Below, piece by piece: positions 40,669-50,358 of a DNA stretch of 64,000 nucleotides. Position numbers and translations under genes: made by a program. The notes beneath the pieces are model-generated. The model was given only the letters and a program-made list of their open reading frames with translations, did not search any database and was not told the DNA's origin. Every line of letters starts with the position of its first letter. Positions within the stretch are counted from its first letter, which is position 1. The stretch covers positions 4,937-68,936 of the forward strand of contig CAJTTT010000009.1 in assembly GCA_910579285.1 (NCBI GenBank), written 5' to 3'. The stretch is from an uncultured Lachnospiraceae bacterium (GTDB lineage: Bacteria; Bacillota; Clostridia; Lachnospirales; Lachnospiraceae).

Positions 40669-43600
40669 AACCTGTCTGGCTGGAAATGACGGCGTTTGGC
40701 TCTTATAAAGAGAAAACGATTGTAGATTTTACAAAGCTGAAACACAGCCTGTATCTGATTACCGGCGATACGGGAGCCGGGAAGACCACGATCTTTGACG
40801 GGATTATGGTGGCGCTGTACGGCGTGGCGAGCGGGAAGGGGGACAGGAAGTCCAGAACCTTTGACATCATGCACTGCGACTATGTGGAGAAATCCGAGGA
40901 TACGACGGTGACGCTCTGTTTTACACATATGGATAAGACGTACCGCGTGGAACGGACGCTGCATTTCAGAAAAAAACGGGGAACGGGGGAATATGAAAAA
41001 ACAACGCCCCAGGCAAAGTTCTGGGAGCCGGACCGGGATGTGCTGGAGAAAGCGGAGCAGGTGACCCAGAGGATTACGCAGCTGCTCGGCATGAATGCGG
41101 AGCAGTTCAGGAAAATCGCCATGCTGGCACAGGGAGAATTTAAGAAGTTTCTGGATGCCGACAGTGAGGAAAAGAACAAGATACTGGGCGAACTGTTTGA
41201 CAGCTCGGCCTATGTATATTTTCAGGATTTGTTTGATGAGGCGAGAAAGAAACTGGAGCGTGACAGAAGGGAAAACGGCGCCGAGCAGATCAGGAAGGCT
41301 TTGGAGAGCTTTGTCTGCCCGGAAGAAGCCTCGGAGGAGGAAAAGGAGAGGTACAGTCTTTCCAGTCCTCATCTGGAAGAAGCTCTCTGCGAGCTGGTGC
41401 ATAAAGACCGGCAGCAGGGGGAAGAGTGGAAACGGAGGGAAGAGGAGGAACGGGAACGGGACAGGAAGCTGCATGAGAAGAAGGGGCAGGCCGTGCATCG
41501 AAACGACCTGTTAGAAGAGCTTGCAGTGAGAGAACGGGAGCGGGAAGCGCTTTTTCAGAGAAAGGATGAAATAGAGGCGTTAAAGGAACAGACGGAGCGG
41601 ATTGACTGTGCCTTCTACAAGCTGAAACCGCTAAAGACGGCTGCCGGAAAGGCCGCGGAAAGTTATGCGCATGCGGTCAGAAGCATGGAGGAGACCGGGG
41701 CGCGCCTTCGGGAATTGGAGGAAGAGAAAGGAAAGAAGGAGGCGGCTCTCAGAGTATGGGAACAGACCTTTCGGCCACGGATCGAAAGGCTTTCCGCCGA
41801 TGTCGCCGATATGGAAAAATCCATTCCCAGATACGGAGAACTGGAGAAGAACCTAAAAAAGCAGGAAGAGGAGCGGCAGCTTGTAAAGGAGGCGCGGGAG
41901 CGCAGACAGACGGCTGAGAATCGGAGGCAGCAGATCGGCGGGGAGCTGGCCGCCTGTCAGGAAAAGATCAAAGAACTGGAGGGCGCGGAGGCGGAGAAGG
42001 AGCGTCTGAAAGGGGTCTATGAACGGGAAAAGGAGAGACTTGACAGATTCCTCTCCCCGGGGGGAATCAGAGGGCAGATTGACAGAATCTTTGAGGCGCA
42101 GCGCGGGCTGGAGCAGGAGCGGGAAAGGCTTCGGGAAATGACGGACGCCGCCAGGGAAGCGGAGGCGCAAAGCCACAGTCTCTATCAGGCTTTTTTGGAT
42201 GGACAGGCCGGTCTCCTTGCGGGGAAGCTGGAGCAGGAGCTTGCGGAGAAAGAGGAAGCGGCCTGTCCGGTGTGTAAAACGGTGTTTCGCGGCGCCCACA
42301 ACGGATGCTTTGCCAGGGCAGAGAAAGAAGTACCGGCAAAGGAGGCCGTGGATGAGGCCCGGAAAGTGTTCGATGAAAGGGATGCACAAAGACAGCGGCA
42401 AAGCCAGACTGTGGCCGGCAGAGAGACGGAAATCCGCGAGAAAAAGGCGGCTGTAGTGAGCCGCTTACAGGAGCTGGAACCGATATGCAGGGACTGGGAG
42501 ACTGTGTGTGCCGACGGCTGGCTGGAGGAACTGGAGACGCGGTACCGGCAGCAGGAGGAGCGGGCGGCACAGGCTTTGCATACAGCGGAAGACAGGAGCC
42601 GGAGGCTGGCCTGTTTGCGGCGCCAGACGGCGGAAAAGGAGGAGGAGGCAGCGGCATGCAGTCTTGCCTTCGAGGAAAACAGGGAGCGTGAGCAGGAACA
42701 CAGGCAGACGTGTGAGAAACTGCAGGCGGCGGCAGAGGAGCTGATCAGAGCGTTAGCGTATTACGAGGCGTGTCCCGACCAGGAGAGCGCCATAAAACAG
42801 AAGGAGAAGTGGGAACAGGAAAAGAACCGGCTTCTGCAGGAGCTGGAGAAGGCTGAGGGAGACTGCAAAGAGGCCGGTCGGCAGTGCGAAGAGACGAGAG
42901 GCGCCTGGAACAAGAGCTGTGACGATCTCCCGGGACTGGAACGTGAAAGGCAGAGCGCACAGGAGAAGCTGGAAGCAGGCATGCGGCAGAATGGATTTGC
43001 CGATGCGGCAGAACTGGAGGAGACACTGCAGGCCGCAGGGGACAGTGACGCGGCCATAGAGAGCTGGCTTCGCAAAAAGAAGGAGGAGATCAGCGCACAT
43101 GGGAACACGCTGCAAAATACTCTGGCCCGCATAGCGGAGCTTACGGAAAAAACCAAAGGCTGGGAGAAGACGGATCTGGCAGAACTGCAAGCAGTTTTGG
43201 AAAGACAGGAGAAGGCGCTTACAGATATCCAGAACCGGCGTGCGCAGCACGAAAAGCTGTCTGACAATCACAGGCGGACTGCCGATGCCGTGAGGAAGGC
43301 AAATGCCCGGCTTAAGGAGACGCAGTCAGCTTGGGTAAGGCTGGAAAGCCTGGCCAATCTGGCCAACGGAACGAACGCGGCGGGTGGACGGCTGAGTTTT
43401 GACCGCTATGTGATGGGATATGTGTTCAAGGAGGTTCTGGAGATGGCGAACAGGAGACTTGATCATATGAGCGGCGGCCGCTATGAGCTGCGGCACGAGA
43501 CGCAGGCGGGAAGGGACAATGCCGTTGCGGGACTGGAGGTGTCCGTGTTTGACATGACCACGGGAAGGAGCAGACCGGCCCAGTCCCTCTCGGGCGGAGA

Positions 43601-43877
43601 GTCGTTTTTTGTCTCACTGGCGCTTGCCCTGGGGCTGTCCGATGTGGTGCAGAACCGCGCAGGGGGCAGACAGCTTGACACCCTGTTTATTGACGAGGGG
43701 TTCGGCTCTCTTGACAGCGATGTGCTTGACAGGGCGATGGCGGTACTGAACCGGCTCACGGAAGGAAAGCGTCTGGTAGGAATTATTTCCCATGTGGCCA
43801 GGCTGGAGGAGAGCATTCCCCAGCAAATACGCGTGAAAAACGGGGAAAAGGGAAGCTCGCTGGAAATTGTCTGTTGA
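40665..43877 (+). CDS. sbcC: Exonuclease SbcC (Rad50-like ATPase)
   Basis: 1070-residue SMC-like partner of SbcD. Walker A GDTGAGKTTIFDGI is at ~34-45. Long coiled-coil arms rich in Glu/Lys/Arg/Gln (about 175-540 and 570-900) flank the zinc hook CPVCKTVF (near 540), where two molecules join. The C-terminal lobe carries the ABC signature LSGGESFFVSLALALG and Walker B LFIDEGFGSLD. It is slightly longer than the common ~1040. The many opposite-strand ORFs here come from the charged coiled-coil composition. The next gene has its own promoter. Confidence 0.96.
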   Translation: MKPVWLEMTAFGSYKEKTIVDFTKLKHSLYLITGDTGAGKTTIFDGIMVALYGVASGKGDRKSRTFDIMHCDYVEKSEDTTVTLCFTHMDKTYRVERTLHFRKKRGTGEYEKTTPQAKFWEPDRDVLEKAEQVTQRITQLLGMNAEQFRKIAMLAQGEFKKFLDADSEEKNKILGELFDSSAYVYFQDLFDEARKKLERDRRENGAEQIRKALESFVCPEEASEEEKERYSLSSPHLEEALCELVHKDRQQGEEWKRREEEERERDRKLHEKKGQAVHRNDLLEELAVREREREALFQRKDEIEALKEQTERIDCAFYKLKPLKTAAGKAAESYAHAVRSMEETGARLRELEEEKGKKEAALRVWEQTFRPRIERLSADVADMEKSIPRYGELEKNLKKQEEERQLVKEARERRQTAENRRQQIGGELAACQEKIKELEGAEAEKERLKGVYEREKERLDRFLSPGGIRGQIDRIFEAQRGLEQERERLREMTDAAREAEAQSHSLYQAFLDGQAGLLAGKLEQELAEKEEAACPVCKTVFRGAHNGCFARAEKEVPAKEAVDEARKVFDERDAQRQRQSQTVAGRETEIREKKAAVVSRLQELEPICRDWETVCADGWLEELETRYRQQEERAAQALHTAEDRSRRLACLRRQTAEKEEEAAACSLAFEENREREQEHRQTCEKLQAAAEELIRALAYYEACPDQESAIKQKEKWEQEKNRLLQELEKAEGDCKEAGRQCEETRGAWNKSCDDLPGLERERQSAQEKLEAGMRQNGFADAAELEETLQAAGDSDAAIESWLRKKKEEISAHGNTLQNTLARIAELTEKTKGWEKTDLAELQAVLERQEKALTDIQNRRAQHEKLSDNHRRTADAVRKANARLKETQSAWVRLESLANLANGTNAAGGRLSFDRYVMGYVFKEVLEMANRRLDHMSGGRYELRHETQAGRDNAVAGLEVSVFDMTTGRSRPAQSLSGGESFFVSLALALGLSDVVQNRAGGRQLDTLFIDEGFGSLDSDVLDRAMAVLNRLTEGKRLVGIISHVARLEESIPQQIRVKNGEKGSSLEIVC

Positions 43878-43879
43878 GT

Positions 43880-43908
43880 TTGCTATTCGGCAATATTTAT
43901 GCTAAGAT
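43880..43908 (+). promoter_or_regulatory. Sigma-A promoter of the suf-cls-plsC unit
   Basis: TTGCTA and TAAGAT with a 17-base spacer, starting 3 bases after the sbcC stop and 66 bases before sufC. Confidence 0.6.
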
Positions 43909-43973
43909 GTTCTATTAAGGAACTTCCAGAAAAAGGGGGTTCGCGGTACATGAAATAAACTTGGAGGTTTAAG

Positions 43974-44696
43974 ATGCTGGAGCTTAAAAATATATCTTTT
44001 CAGGCCGAGGACGCCGGAAAAGAGATAGAAATTCTGAGGAATATCAATCTGACGATAGAGGATCATTTTGTGGCCGTCACAGGGCCAAACGGCAGCGGAA
44101 AATCGACGCTGGCAAAGATTGTGGCCGGCATCCTGACACCTACGGAGGGACAGATTTTTCTGGACGGCGTTGACATTACGGATAAAACCATCACGGAGAG
44201 GGCGAAACTGGGAATCGGTTTTGCGTTCCAGCAGCCTGTCCGATTTAAGGGAATCACGGTGAAGGATATCCTCTCCATCGCAGCCGGCAGGGAAACAGCG
44301 GTGTCGGAAGTCTGCTCCATGCTTTCCGAGGTAGGACTGTGTGCGAGAGATTATGTAAACCGAGAAATCAATGCAAGTCTTTCCGGCGGTGAATTGAAGC
44401 GCATTGAAATAGCCATGCTTATGGCAAGAAAGGCGAAGGTTTCCATCTTTGACGAGCCGGAGGCGGGAATTGATCTTTGGAGTTTTCAGAATCTGATCCG
44501 CGTTTTCGAAAAAATGCATGCGGAGACGAAGGGAGCAATCCTGATCATTTCCCATCAGGAGAGGATACTGAACATTGCAGATCAGATTGTACTTTTGTCT
44601 GACGGCAGAGTCGAGAAGGTGGGAAGCAGGGAGGAGATCATGCCGGATCTTTTGGGAACCGGGCAGCCCTGCAAGACTTTGAGTGATAAATTATAA
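43974..44696 (+). CDS. sufC: SufC-type Fe-S assembly ATPase
   Basis: 240-residue ABC ATPase of the SUF Fe-S cluster machinery. Walker A GPNGSGKSTLAKI, Q loop GFAFQQPVRFKG, signature SLSGGELKRIEIA and Walker B SIFDEPEAGIDLWS match SufC better than transporter ATPases; AFQxP and DEPxxGID are SufC-like. It would bind and drive conformational change in the adjacent SufB/SufD-type scaffold. Only one scaffold gene follows and no sufS or sufU is present. This looks like the minimal two-gene (SMS-like) arrangement known in anaerobes and archaea. Confidence 0.9.
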   Translation: MLELKNISFQAEDAGKEIEILRNINLTIEDHFVAVTGPNGSGKSTLAKIVAGILTPTEGQIFLDGVDITDKTITERAKLGIGFAFQQPVRFKGITVKDILSIAAGRETAVSEVCSMLSEVGLCARDYVNREINASLSGGELKRIEIAMLMARKAKVSIFDEPEAGIDLWSFQNLIRVFEKMHAETKGAILIISHQERILNIADQIVLLSDGRVEKVGSREEIMPDLLGTGQPCKTLSDKL

Positions 44697-44743
44697 ATGC
44701 CTTGCATGCGGCATTTTTGACGAGTGGAATCATGGAGGAAATT

Positions 44744-45661
44744 ATGGACGCAATACAGCAGGAACTGTTGGAACAGGTGGCCGGCCTGCACGAGGTGCCG
44801 GAGGGCGCATACAATATCCGCGCTAACGGTGAGATGGCCGGAAGAAATACCACCGCGAATATAGACATTATAACGAAGAAAGACTGCCCCGGCATTGATA
44901 TTCGGATTAAGCCGGGAACAAAGTCGGAGAGTGTGCATATACCTGTGGTTTTAAGTCAGAGCGGATTACAGGAAAGCGTATATAACGACTTTTTTGTGGG
45001 GGAGGATTGTGACATTACGATCATCGCGGGCTGCGGCATTCACAACGGCGGCTCTGCGGCATCGGCGCATTCCGGCATCCATCGGTTTTTTGTGGATAAA
45101 AACGCAAAAGTCAGATATGTGGAAAAGCACTACGGTTCGGGAGATGGAAGCGGGGAGCGGATTATGAATCCCACCACCGAAATTCATCTGGCGCAAGGGG
45201 CGTTCCTGGAGATGGAGACGGTGCAGATTAAGGGCATTGATTCCACGGCGCGTACCACCACTGCCGAGGTGGCTGAGGGAGCAGGCCTGGTGATTAAGGA
45301 AAAGATTATGACCCACGGAAAGCAGTATGCGGAGACGGATTTCACGGTGAACATGGCGGGGGCAGATTCCAGTGTGGATTTGATTTCCAGATCGGTTGCA
45401 AAGGATCGTTCCCGGCAGATATTCCGCAGCCGGATTGTGGGGAATGCAAGCTGCCACGGACACAGCGAATGCGATGCCATCATTATGGACGAAGCCAGTG
45501 TCAGCGCGATTCCAGAGCTGACGGCCAACCACATTGATGCGAACCTGATCCACGAGGCGGCCATTGGAAAGATCGCGGGAGAACAGCTGATAAAGCTGAT
45601 GACGCTCGGACTCACGGAGAAAGAGGCCGAGGAGCAGATTGTAAAGGGATTTTTGAAATGA
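44744..45661 (+). CDS. SufB/SufD-family Fe-S scaffold protein, short form
   Basis: 305 residues, shorter than canonical SufB (~470) or SufD (~420), consistent with the minimal SUF type. The beta-helix core shows GCGIHNGGSAASAHSGIHRFF, KYGSGDG-like turns, and the family ending GNASCHGHSECDAIIMDEASVSAIPELTANH with conserved Cys, His and Glu that could hold a cluster. ATG 44744 is chosen since GGAGG lies 5 bases upstream; ATG 44732 overlaps that site. The stop overlaps the cardiolipin synthase ATG (ATGA). Likely forms a complex with the preceding SufC. Confidence 0.88.
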   Translation: MDAIQQELLEQVAGLHEVPEGAYNIRANGEMAGRNTTANIDIITKKDCPGIDIRIKPGTKSESVHIPVVLSQSGLQESVYNDFFVGEDCDITIIAGCGIHNGGSAASAHSGIHRFFVDKNAKVRYVEKHYGSGDGSGERIMNPTTEIHLAQGAFLEMETVQIKGIDSTARTTTAEVAEGAGLVIKEKIMTHGKQYAETDFTVNMAGADSSVDLISRSVAKDRSRQIFRSRIVGNASCHGHSECDAIIMDEASVSAIPELTANHIDANLIHEAAIGKIAGEQLIKLMTLGLTEKEAEEQIVKGFLK

Positions 45662-47190
45662 GGAAGTTTTTACAGTACGCCCTGAACAGGGTGGTGATTA
45701 CGGCCCTTCTGGTGCTTTTGCAGATCGCCTTTTTTCTGGTTGTGCTCATACAGTGGGGAAATTATTACGTCTGGTTTTCGCTGGTGCTGCGCTTTATCAC
45801 GTTCTGGGCTGTGATCTACATCATATGGAAACCGAACAACCCGGCTGTAAAACTGGCCTGGGTGGTGCCGATACTGACGTTTCCGCTGTTTGGCGGTGTG
45901 CTTTATCTGTGCTACGGACATGTGATCGTGCCGAAAAAGCTGCGCGACAGCATGGAACGGACGGACAAGCTGGTTAGAAAAAGTCTTGTTCAGGATAAGA
46001 AGATCCTGAAGGATCTGAAAAGGGAAGATCCGGCGGAAGCTAACTTGAGCGGATATATTTATTCCTATGCGGCTATGCCCATATGGGATCAGACAGATAC
46101 TGTTTTTTTTGCCGATGGACGGCCCTGGTGGGAAAGCCTGCTGGAAGATCTTGAGAAGGCCGAGCATTTTATCTTTCTGGAATTTTTTATTATAAAGGAA
46201 GGAAAAATGTGGGATGCGATGCTGGATATCCTGGAACGGAAGGCAAAGGCGGGAGTGGAGGTAAGGCTGATCTACGATGACATCGGATGTGCCTTCCTTC
46301 TGCCGAAATACTACGACAGAACCATCGAGAAGAAAGGGATAAAGTGCGTGGCATTCAACAGGCTGGTGCCCTTTATGTCTCTGGTGCTGAACAACAGGGA
46401 TCACAGGAAGATCGTGGTAATTGATGGCAAAACGGCGTATACGGGCGGGATTAATCTGGCGGATGAGTATATCAATTATGAGCATCCTTACGGAGATCAC
46501 TGGAAGGACACAGGTATACGGATTCACGGGAAAGCAGTCTGGAATTTCACAGTTATGTTTTTACAGATGTGGAATATGTCCCGGTATACGGAGGAAGACT
46601 ACGGCAGATACTATCATCTGTTTGAGAAGATACCGGGAGCGGAAGGGTTCGTGCAGCCATATATGGACACGCCTTTTGACGATGAGACGCTGGGAGAAAA
46701 TGTGTACCTGAATATGATCGGTGATGCCAAGCGTTATGTCTGGATTTATACCCCTTATCTGGTCACTGACAATGAAATGATTACGGCCTTAAAGTTAGCG
46801 GCAAAGCGTGGTGTGGATGTGCGGATTGTGACGCCGGGCGTGCCGGATAAAAAGTTTGTTTACTGGCTGACCCAGTCCAATTACCAGAATCTGATCGGTG
46901 CGGGCGTCAGAATCTTCCAGTATAAGCCGGGCTTTATCCATGCCAAATGCGTGCTCTCGGATGATGAGTCGGCGGCGGTTGGCACGATCAACTTTGATTA
47001 CAGAAGTTTTTACCATCACTTTGAATGCGGTGTATACCTCTACCGCGCCCAGGCCGTGGAGGAACTGAAGAAGGATATGGAGAAGACGTTCAGGGTCTGT
47101 GAGGAAATCACGATGTCGTGGTGTCGCGAGAAGTTCGTGAAGACCAATGTGATAGGCCCTCTGCTAAAGCTGTTGTCACCGTTGATGTGA
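45658..47190 (+). CDS. cls: Cardiolipin synthase (phospholipase D family)
   Basis: 510-residue membrane enzyme that joins two phosphatidylglycerols to form cardiolipin. Two or three N-terminal helices (ITALLVLLQIAFFLVVLIQW, LRFITFWAVIYII and a third near 70) precede the catalytic part. Both HKD motifs are complete: HRKIVVIDGKTAYTGGINLAD and HAKCVLSDDESAAVGTINFD. The ATG overlaps the SUF scaffold stop by four bases, so translation is coupled. plsC follows 26 bases later, adding a second lipid-synthesis step to the same transcript. Confidence 0.95.
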   Translation: MRKFLQYALNRVVITALLVLLQIAFFLVVLIQWGNYYVWFSLVLRFITFWAVIYIIWKPNNPAVKLAWVVPILTFPLFGGVLYLCYGHVIVPKKLRDSMERTDKLVRKSLVQDKKILKDLKREDPAEANLSGYIYSYAAMPIWDQTDTVFFADGRPWWESLLEDLEKAEHFIFLEFFIIKEGKMWDAMLDILERKAKAGVEVRLIYDDIGCAFLLPKYYDRTIEKKGIKCVAFNRLVPFMSLVLNNRDHRKIVVIDGKTAYTGGINLADEYINYEHPYGDHWKDTGIRIHGKAVWNFTVMFLQMWNMSRYTEEDYGRYYHLFEKIPGAEGFVQPYMDTPFDDETLGENVYLNMIGDAKRYVWIYTPYLVTDNEMITALKLAAKRGVDVRIVTPGVPDKKFVYWLTQSNYQNLIGAGVRIFQYKPGFIHAKCVLSDDESAAVGTINFDYRSFYHHFECGVYLYRAQAVEELKKDMEKTFRVCEEITMSWCREKFVKTNVIGPLLKLLSPLM

Positions 47191-47216
47191 GCGGATTGAA
47201 ATATGGAGATGAATGT

Positions 47217-47933
47217 ATGATACGGTTTCTTAAGGTGATTGTGTGGAATCTGCCAAGAATCTATATGATACCCAAAATGGCATATAAAGCCAGACATAAG
47301 GAGCGCTACGGCGAAGAGGCGTGCTATGCATACGCAAGGCTGGCAATCCGGCGCATGATGCGGGCTGGGCGGATACACACGAAGCGCTTCGGTGCGGAGA
47401 ACCTGCCCAAAGAGGGAGGCTATCTCCTCTGCCCGAACCATCAGGGGAAATATGATGCGCTGGGGATTATGATATCCCATGACAGGCCCTGCTCTGTGGT
47501 GATTGACGATGCCAAGTCCCACGGGATTCTGGTTAAACAGTTTATTGATCTGGTACAGGGCAAACGCCTGAAAAAGGACGACACGAGACAGTCCATAGGG
47601 ATCATCAGAGAACTGGCCGAGGACACCAGACGGGGGAGGCGGTTTATCATTTTCCCGGAGGGCGGCTATTTTCACAATCGCAATACGGTGGGTGAATTTA
47701 AACCTGGCTGTTTTAAGAGCGCGGTGAAAGCAAGGGTGCCGATTGTGCCAGTGGCTTTGATTGATTCCTACAGAGTTTTTGAAGAGTGGACGTTGAGAAA
47801 GGTGGAGACACAGGTTCATTTTTTGAAAGCCATTCCCTATGAAGAGTATGAGGGCATGACCACGACTCAAATCGCTGAAATGGTGAAAGACAGAATCACG
47901 AACAGGATCAGTGAAGTGGTCAGCCCCGCATAA
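47217..47933 (+). CDS. plsC: 1-acyl-glycerol-3-phosphate acyltransferase (PlsC type)
   Basis: 238 residues. Acyltransferase block I is NHQGKYDALG (the HX4D catalytic motif), block III is FPEGGYFHNRN (normally FPEGT), and block IV-like is VPIVPVALIDSY. It would add the second acyl chain to lysophosphatidate, giving phosphatidate for the lipid pathway that ends in cardiolipin. ATG 47217 follows TGGAG by 8 bases; the longer frame overlapping cls is rejected. It converges on tmcAL with only 5 bases between stops and no obvious terminator. Confidence 0.9.
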   Translation: MIRFLKVIVWNLPRIYMIPKMAYKARHKERYGEEACYAYARLAIRRMMRAGRIHTKRFGAENLPKEGGYLLCPNHQGKYDALGIMISHDRPCSVVIDDAKSHGILVKQFIDLVQGKRLKKDDTRQSIGIIRELAEDTRRGRRFIIFPEGGYFHNRNTVGEFKPGCFKSAVKARVPIVPVALIDSYRVFEEWTLRKVETQVHFLKAIPYEEYEGMTTTQIAEMVKDRITNRISEVVSPA

Positions 47934-47938
47934 GAAAA

Positions 47939-49186
47939 TTATAGTTTGATAATCGGCGTTCGATACTCATTGATTTCTGACAATGCGTTTTCGTCAGGAA
48001 ATTTGCTGTGGACGACACTCTGGTAAATATGGCTTGCATAGATGTCCTTTTCCAACATGGAAAGGCCCGTCGGTGCAAGCTGTTTTTCTGCGTCCGCAAG
48101 TTTGGAGAGAAGAGGGATTCCCGCGTTTTTCTTGATGGCGGAGAGAAGCGGAGAGGCACTCTCACGGAACCCAAGCATGCGGGCATAAAAAATCCAGCCT
48201 TCCTGTCCATACTGAAGCACGTTTTCCTTGCGTATATCCAGAAGGATGTGAAGAAGACTCCTGGATATACGAACATAAGTTCTGTTTTTGGATTTCAGCA
48301 GATCGCAGAAGGAACGGAAGTCGTGGTACTTGGGCAAAAACTTCCGAATGCGGTCTGAAAGCTCCTTGTCGATATCGGGGTAATCCGTATAACCGGCAGT
48401 TTCTTTGGAGAACAGGCTGTACTGCAAAAGCAGGGAAAAATCATCCGCAAAAACCGGGTAGGATTTCAGATAGGCGTCCTTCAACAGCGGCAGGGAATCT
48501 GCAGGAATCTGCCGGGCAAGCGCTTCCGAAGCGCCCGCCTGTCGAAGGGATTCCCGGATGGCCAGCGCAGAGCAGAAGCCGGTATCCAGACTGTTGTCAT
48601 GGTAAGAGGAGCCTGTGCGTTTTATGGTGTATGGCGCAATCGCACTTTCCCAGAAGCGAAGCGCTTTGCAGTATTCGATGCCCAGAATGTTATTCGGGCT
48701 GGTAAGCATATTAATATGGGGTGTCAGATGGGGAGAGGAAGCTTCCAGGGCAGCATTTCTTGCCTGCGGATAAGTGTGGCCAAGACGAATTTCCTGATCC
48801 AGCGTCCGCTTAAAGACAGGGCCTTCCTGCAAAAGCGCTTCGGCAAAGTCTGTCAGTATGCGGATGTCGCCGCACTCGCTGCCAAAGCAGAGCGTGTCAA
48901 CGACCCCAAGCTTATCGAGGAGGGAGACGGAACTGCGGGCAAAGTGTTCAGCGCTGCTGATGGAATAGCAGACGGGAAGTTCAATGACCAGATCCGCTCC
49001 GTTTCTCAGCGCACATTCCGCGCGCAGAAATTTATCCATTACGGCTGGAGCGCCGCGCTGGACAAAATCGCCGCTCATCACGACAACGCAGTAATCTGCA
49101 TGGGCAAGCTCTTTTGCTTTTCTGATGTGATAAGCATGTCCGTTATGAAACGGATTATATTCCGCAATAATTCCGACCGTTTTCAT
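47939..49186 (-). CDS. tmcAL: tRNA(Met) cytidine acetate ligase TmcAL (YlbM family)
   Basis: 415-residue minus-strand protein. The nucleotidyltransferase start VGIIAEYNPFHNGHAYHI (HIGH-like HNGH motif), VVMSGDFVQRGAPAVMDK and the later DNSLDTGFCSALAIRESL match YlbM/TmcAL. This enzyme uses ATP and acetate to make N4-acetylcytidine at the wobble base of elongator tRNA-Met. It is divergent from pta-ackA, whose products control acetate and acetyl-phosphate levels. This neighbourhood is conserved in Firmicutes. Overlapping plus-strand frames are shadows. Confidence 0.92.
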   Translation of the reverse strand: MKTVGIIAEYNPFHNGHAYHIRKAKELAHADYCVVVMSGDFVQRGAPAVMDKFLRAECALRNGADLVIELPVCYSISSAEHFARSSVSLLDKLGVVDTLCFGSECGDIRILTDFAEALLQEGPVFKRTLDQEIRLGHTYPQARNAALEASSPHLTPHINMLTSPNNILGIEYCKALRFWESAIAPYTIKRTGSSYHDNSLDTGFCSALAIRESLRQAGASEALARQIPADSLPLLKDAYLKSYPVFADDFSLLLQYSLFSKETAGYTDYPDIDKELSDRIRKFLPKYHDFRSFCDLLKSKNRTYVRISRSLLHILLDIRKENVLQYGQEGWIFYARMLGFRESASPLLSAIKKNAGIPLLSKLADAEKQLAPTGLSMLEKDIYASHIYQSVVHSKFPDENALSEINEYRTPIIKL

Positions 49187-49288
49187 GGCTTTTTTGTTTC
49201 CCCCGAAATAACATACATTCCCTGTTTTCAGTTTATCACAATGTGGTGGATTTGTATTGTTTTTTCTGGAGAACAGATCAGAAAATTA

Positions 49289-49317
49289 CTTGTCTATGAA
49301 AGCAGAATTGGGTATCA
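49289..49317 (+). promoter_or_regulatory. Probable promoter of pta
   Basis: TTGTCT and TATCAT with a 17-base spacer, about 30 bases before the start codon. Confidence 0.5.
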
Positions 49318-49347
49318 TGTAATCATAGAAAGAAGGAGGGTATAGCT

Positions 49348-50349
49348 ATGTCTTATATTGATCTGATGAAAGAGAAGGCCAGAAGTGATAAAAAGACGAT
49401 TGTTCTGCCGGAGACCAATGATAAGAGGACGCTGATCGCGGCGGCCAACATCGTGAAGGAGGGGATCGCCGACATCATCATGGTGGGGAACGAAGAGAAG
49501 ATTATGGACGGTGCAGGCTGGCTGGAAGTGGAGCTGGACGGTGTTCAGATCATAGATCCCGAAAAGACGGATAAACTGGAGGAGTACACAGAGCTTTTGT
49601 ATGAGATTAGAAAGAATAAGGGAATGACGCCGGAGAAGGCGAGGGAGATCCTGCTGAAAGATTACCTGACCTTCGGCGTGGTGATGGTGAAAGCGAATGA
49701 TGCGGACGGCATGGTGGCCGGCGCCTGTCACGCTACGGCGGATACCCTGCGCCCTGCCCTGCAGATTTTAAAGACCGCGCCCGGCGTGAAACTGGTATCA
49801 GGTTTCTTCATTCTGGATGTGCCGGATTGTGAGCTGGGGGCCAACGGCACCTTTCTCTTTGCGGACTGCGGCCTGAATCAGGATCCTACGGCAGAGGAAC
49901 TGGCGGCCATTGCGGATACTTCCGCCAAGAGTTTCAAGAGCCTGGTAGGCGTGAAGCCGATCATTGCCATGCTGTCCCACTCGACCAAGGGCAGCGCCAA
50001 ACATCCGCTGGTGGACAAGATGGTGGAGGCAACGCGGATTGCCCATGAGCAGTATCCCCACCTTACCATCGACGGGGAACTCCAGTCAGACGCGGCCCTG
50101 GTGCCTCAGGTGGCCAAGTCCAAAGCCCCCGGCAGTGAGGTGGCCGGCAAAGCGAACGTGCTGATTTTCCCCAACCTGGACAGCGGCAATATCGGTTATA
50201 AACTGGTGCAGAGACTGGGCAAGGCAGAAGCTTATGGTCCCATGCTCCAAGGCATCGCCAAGCCCGTAAACGACCTCTCCCGCGGCTGTTCCTGGCAGGA
50301 CATCGTAGGAGTAGTAGCCCTCACCGCCGTACAGGCTCAACTTGCGTGA
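49348..50349 (+). CDS. pta: Phosphate acetyltransferase
   Basis: 333 residues, the short single-domain Pta form. It converts acetyl-CoA and phosphate to acetyl-phosphate and CoA, the first step to acetate and ATP in fermentation. Family segments: KTIVLPETNDKRTLIAA at the start, GACHATADTLRPALQILKT, DVPDCELGANGTFLFADCG, MLSHSTKGSAKHP, DGELQSDAALVP and NVLIFPNLDSGNIGYKL. RBS GAAGGAGGG is strong. ackA follows after a 244-base intergenic region filled by a structured element. Confidence 0.96.
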   Translation: MSYIDLMKEKARSDKKTIVLPETNDKRTLIAAANIVKEGIADIIMVGNEEKIMDGAGWLEVELDGVQIIDPEKTDKLEEYTELLYEIRKNKGMTPEKAREILLKDYLTFGVVMVKANDADGMVAGACHATADTLRPALQILKTAPGVKLVSGFFILDVPDCELGANGTFLFADCGLNQDPTAEELAAIADTSAKSFKSLVGVKPIIAMLSHSTKGSAKHPLVDKMVEATRIAHEQYPHLTIDGELQSDAALVPQVAKSKAPGSEVAGKANVLIFPNLDSGNIGYKLVQRLGKAEAYGPMLQGIAKPVNDLSRGCSWQDIVGVVALTAVQAQLA

Positions 50350-50358
50350 TGGCAATGA

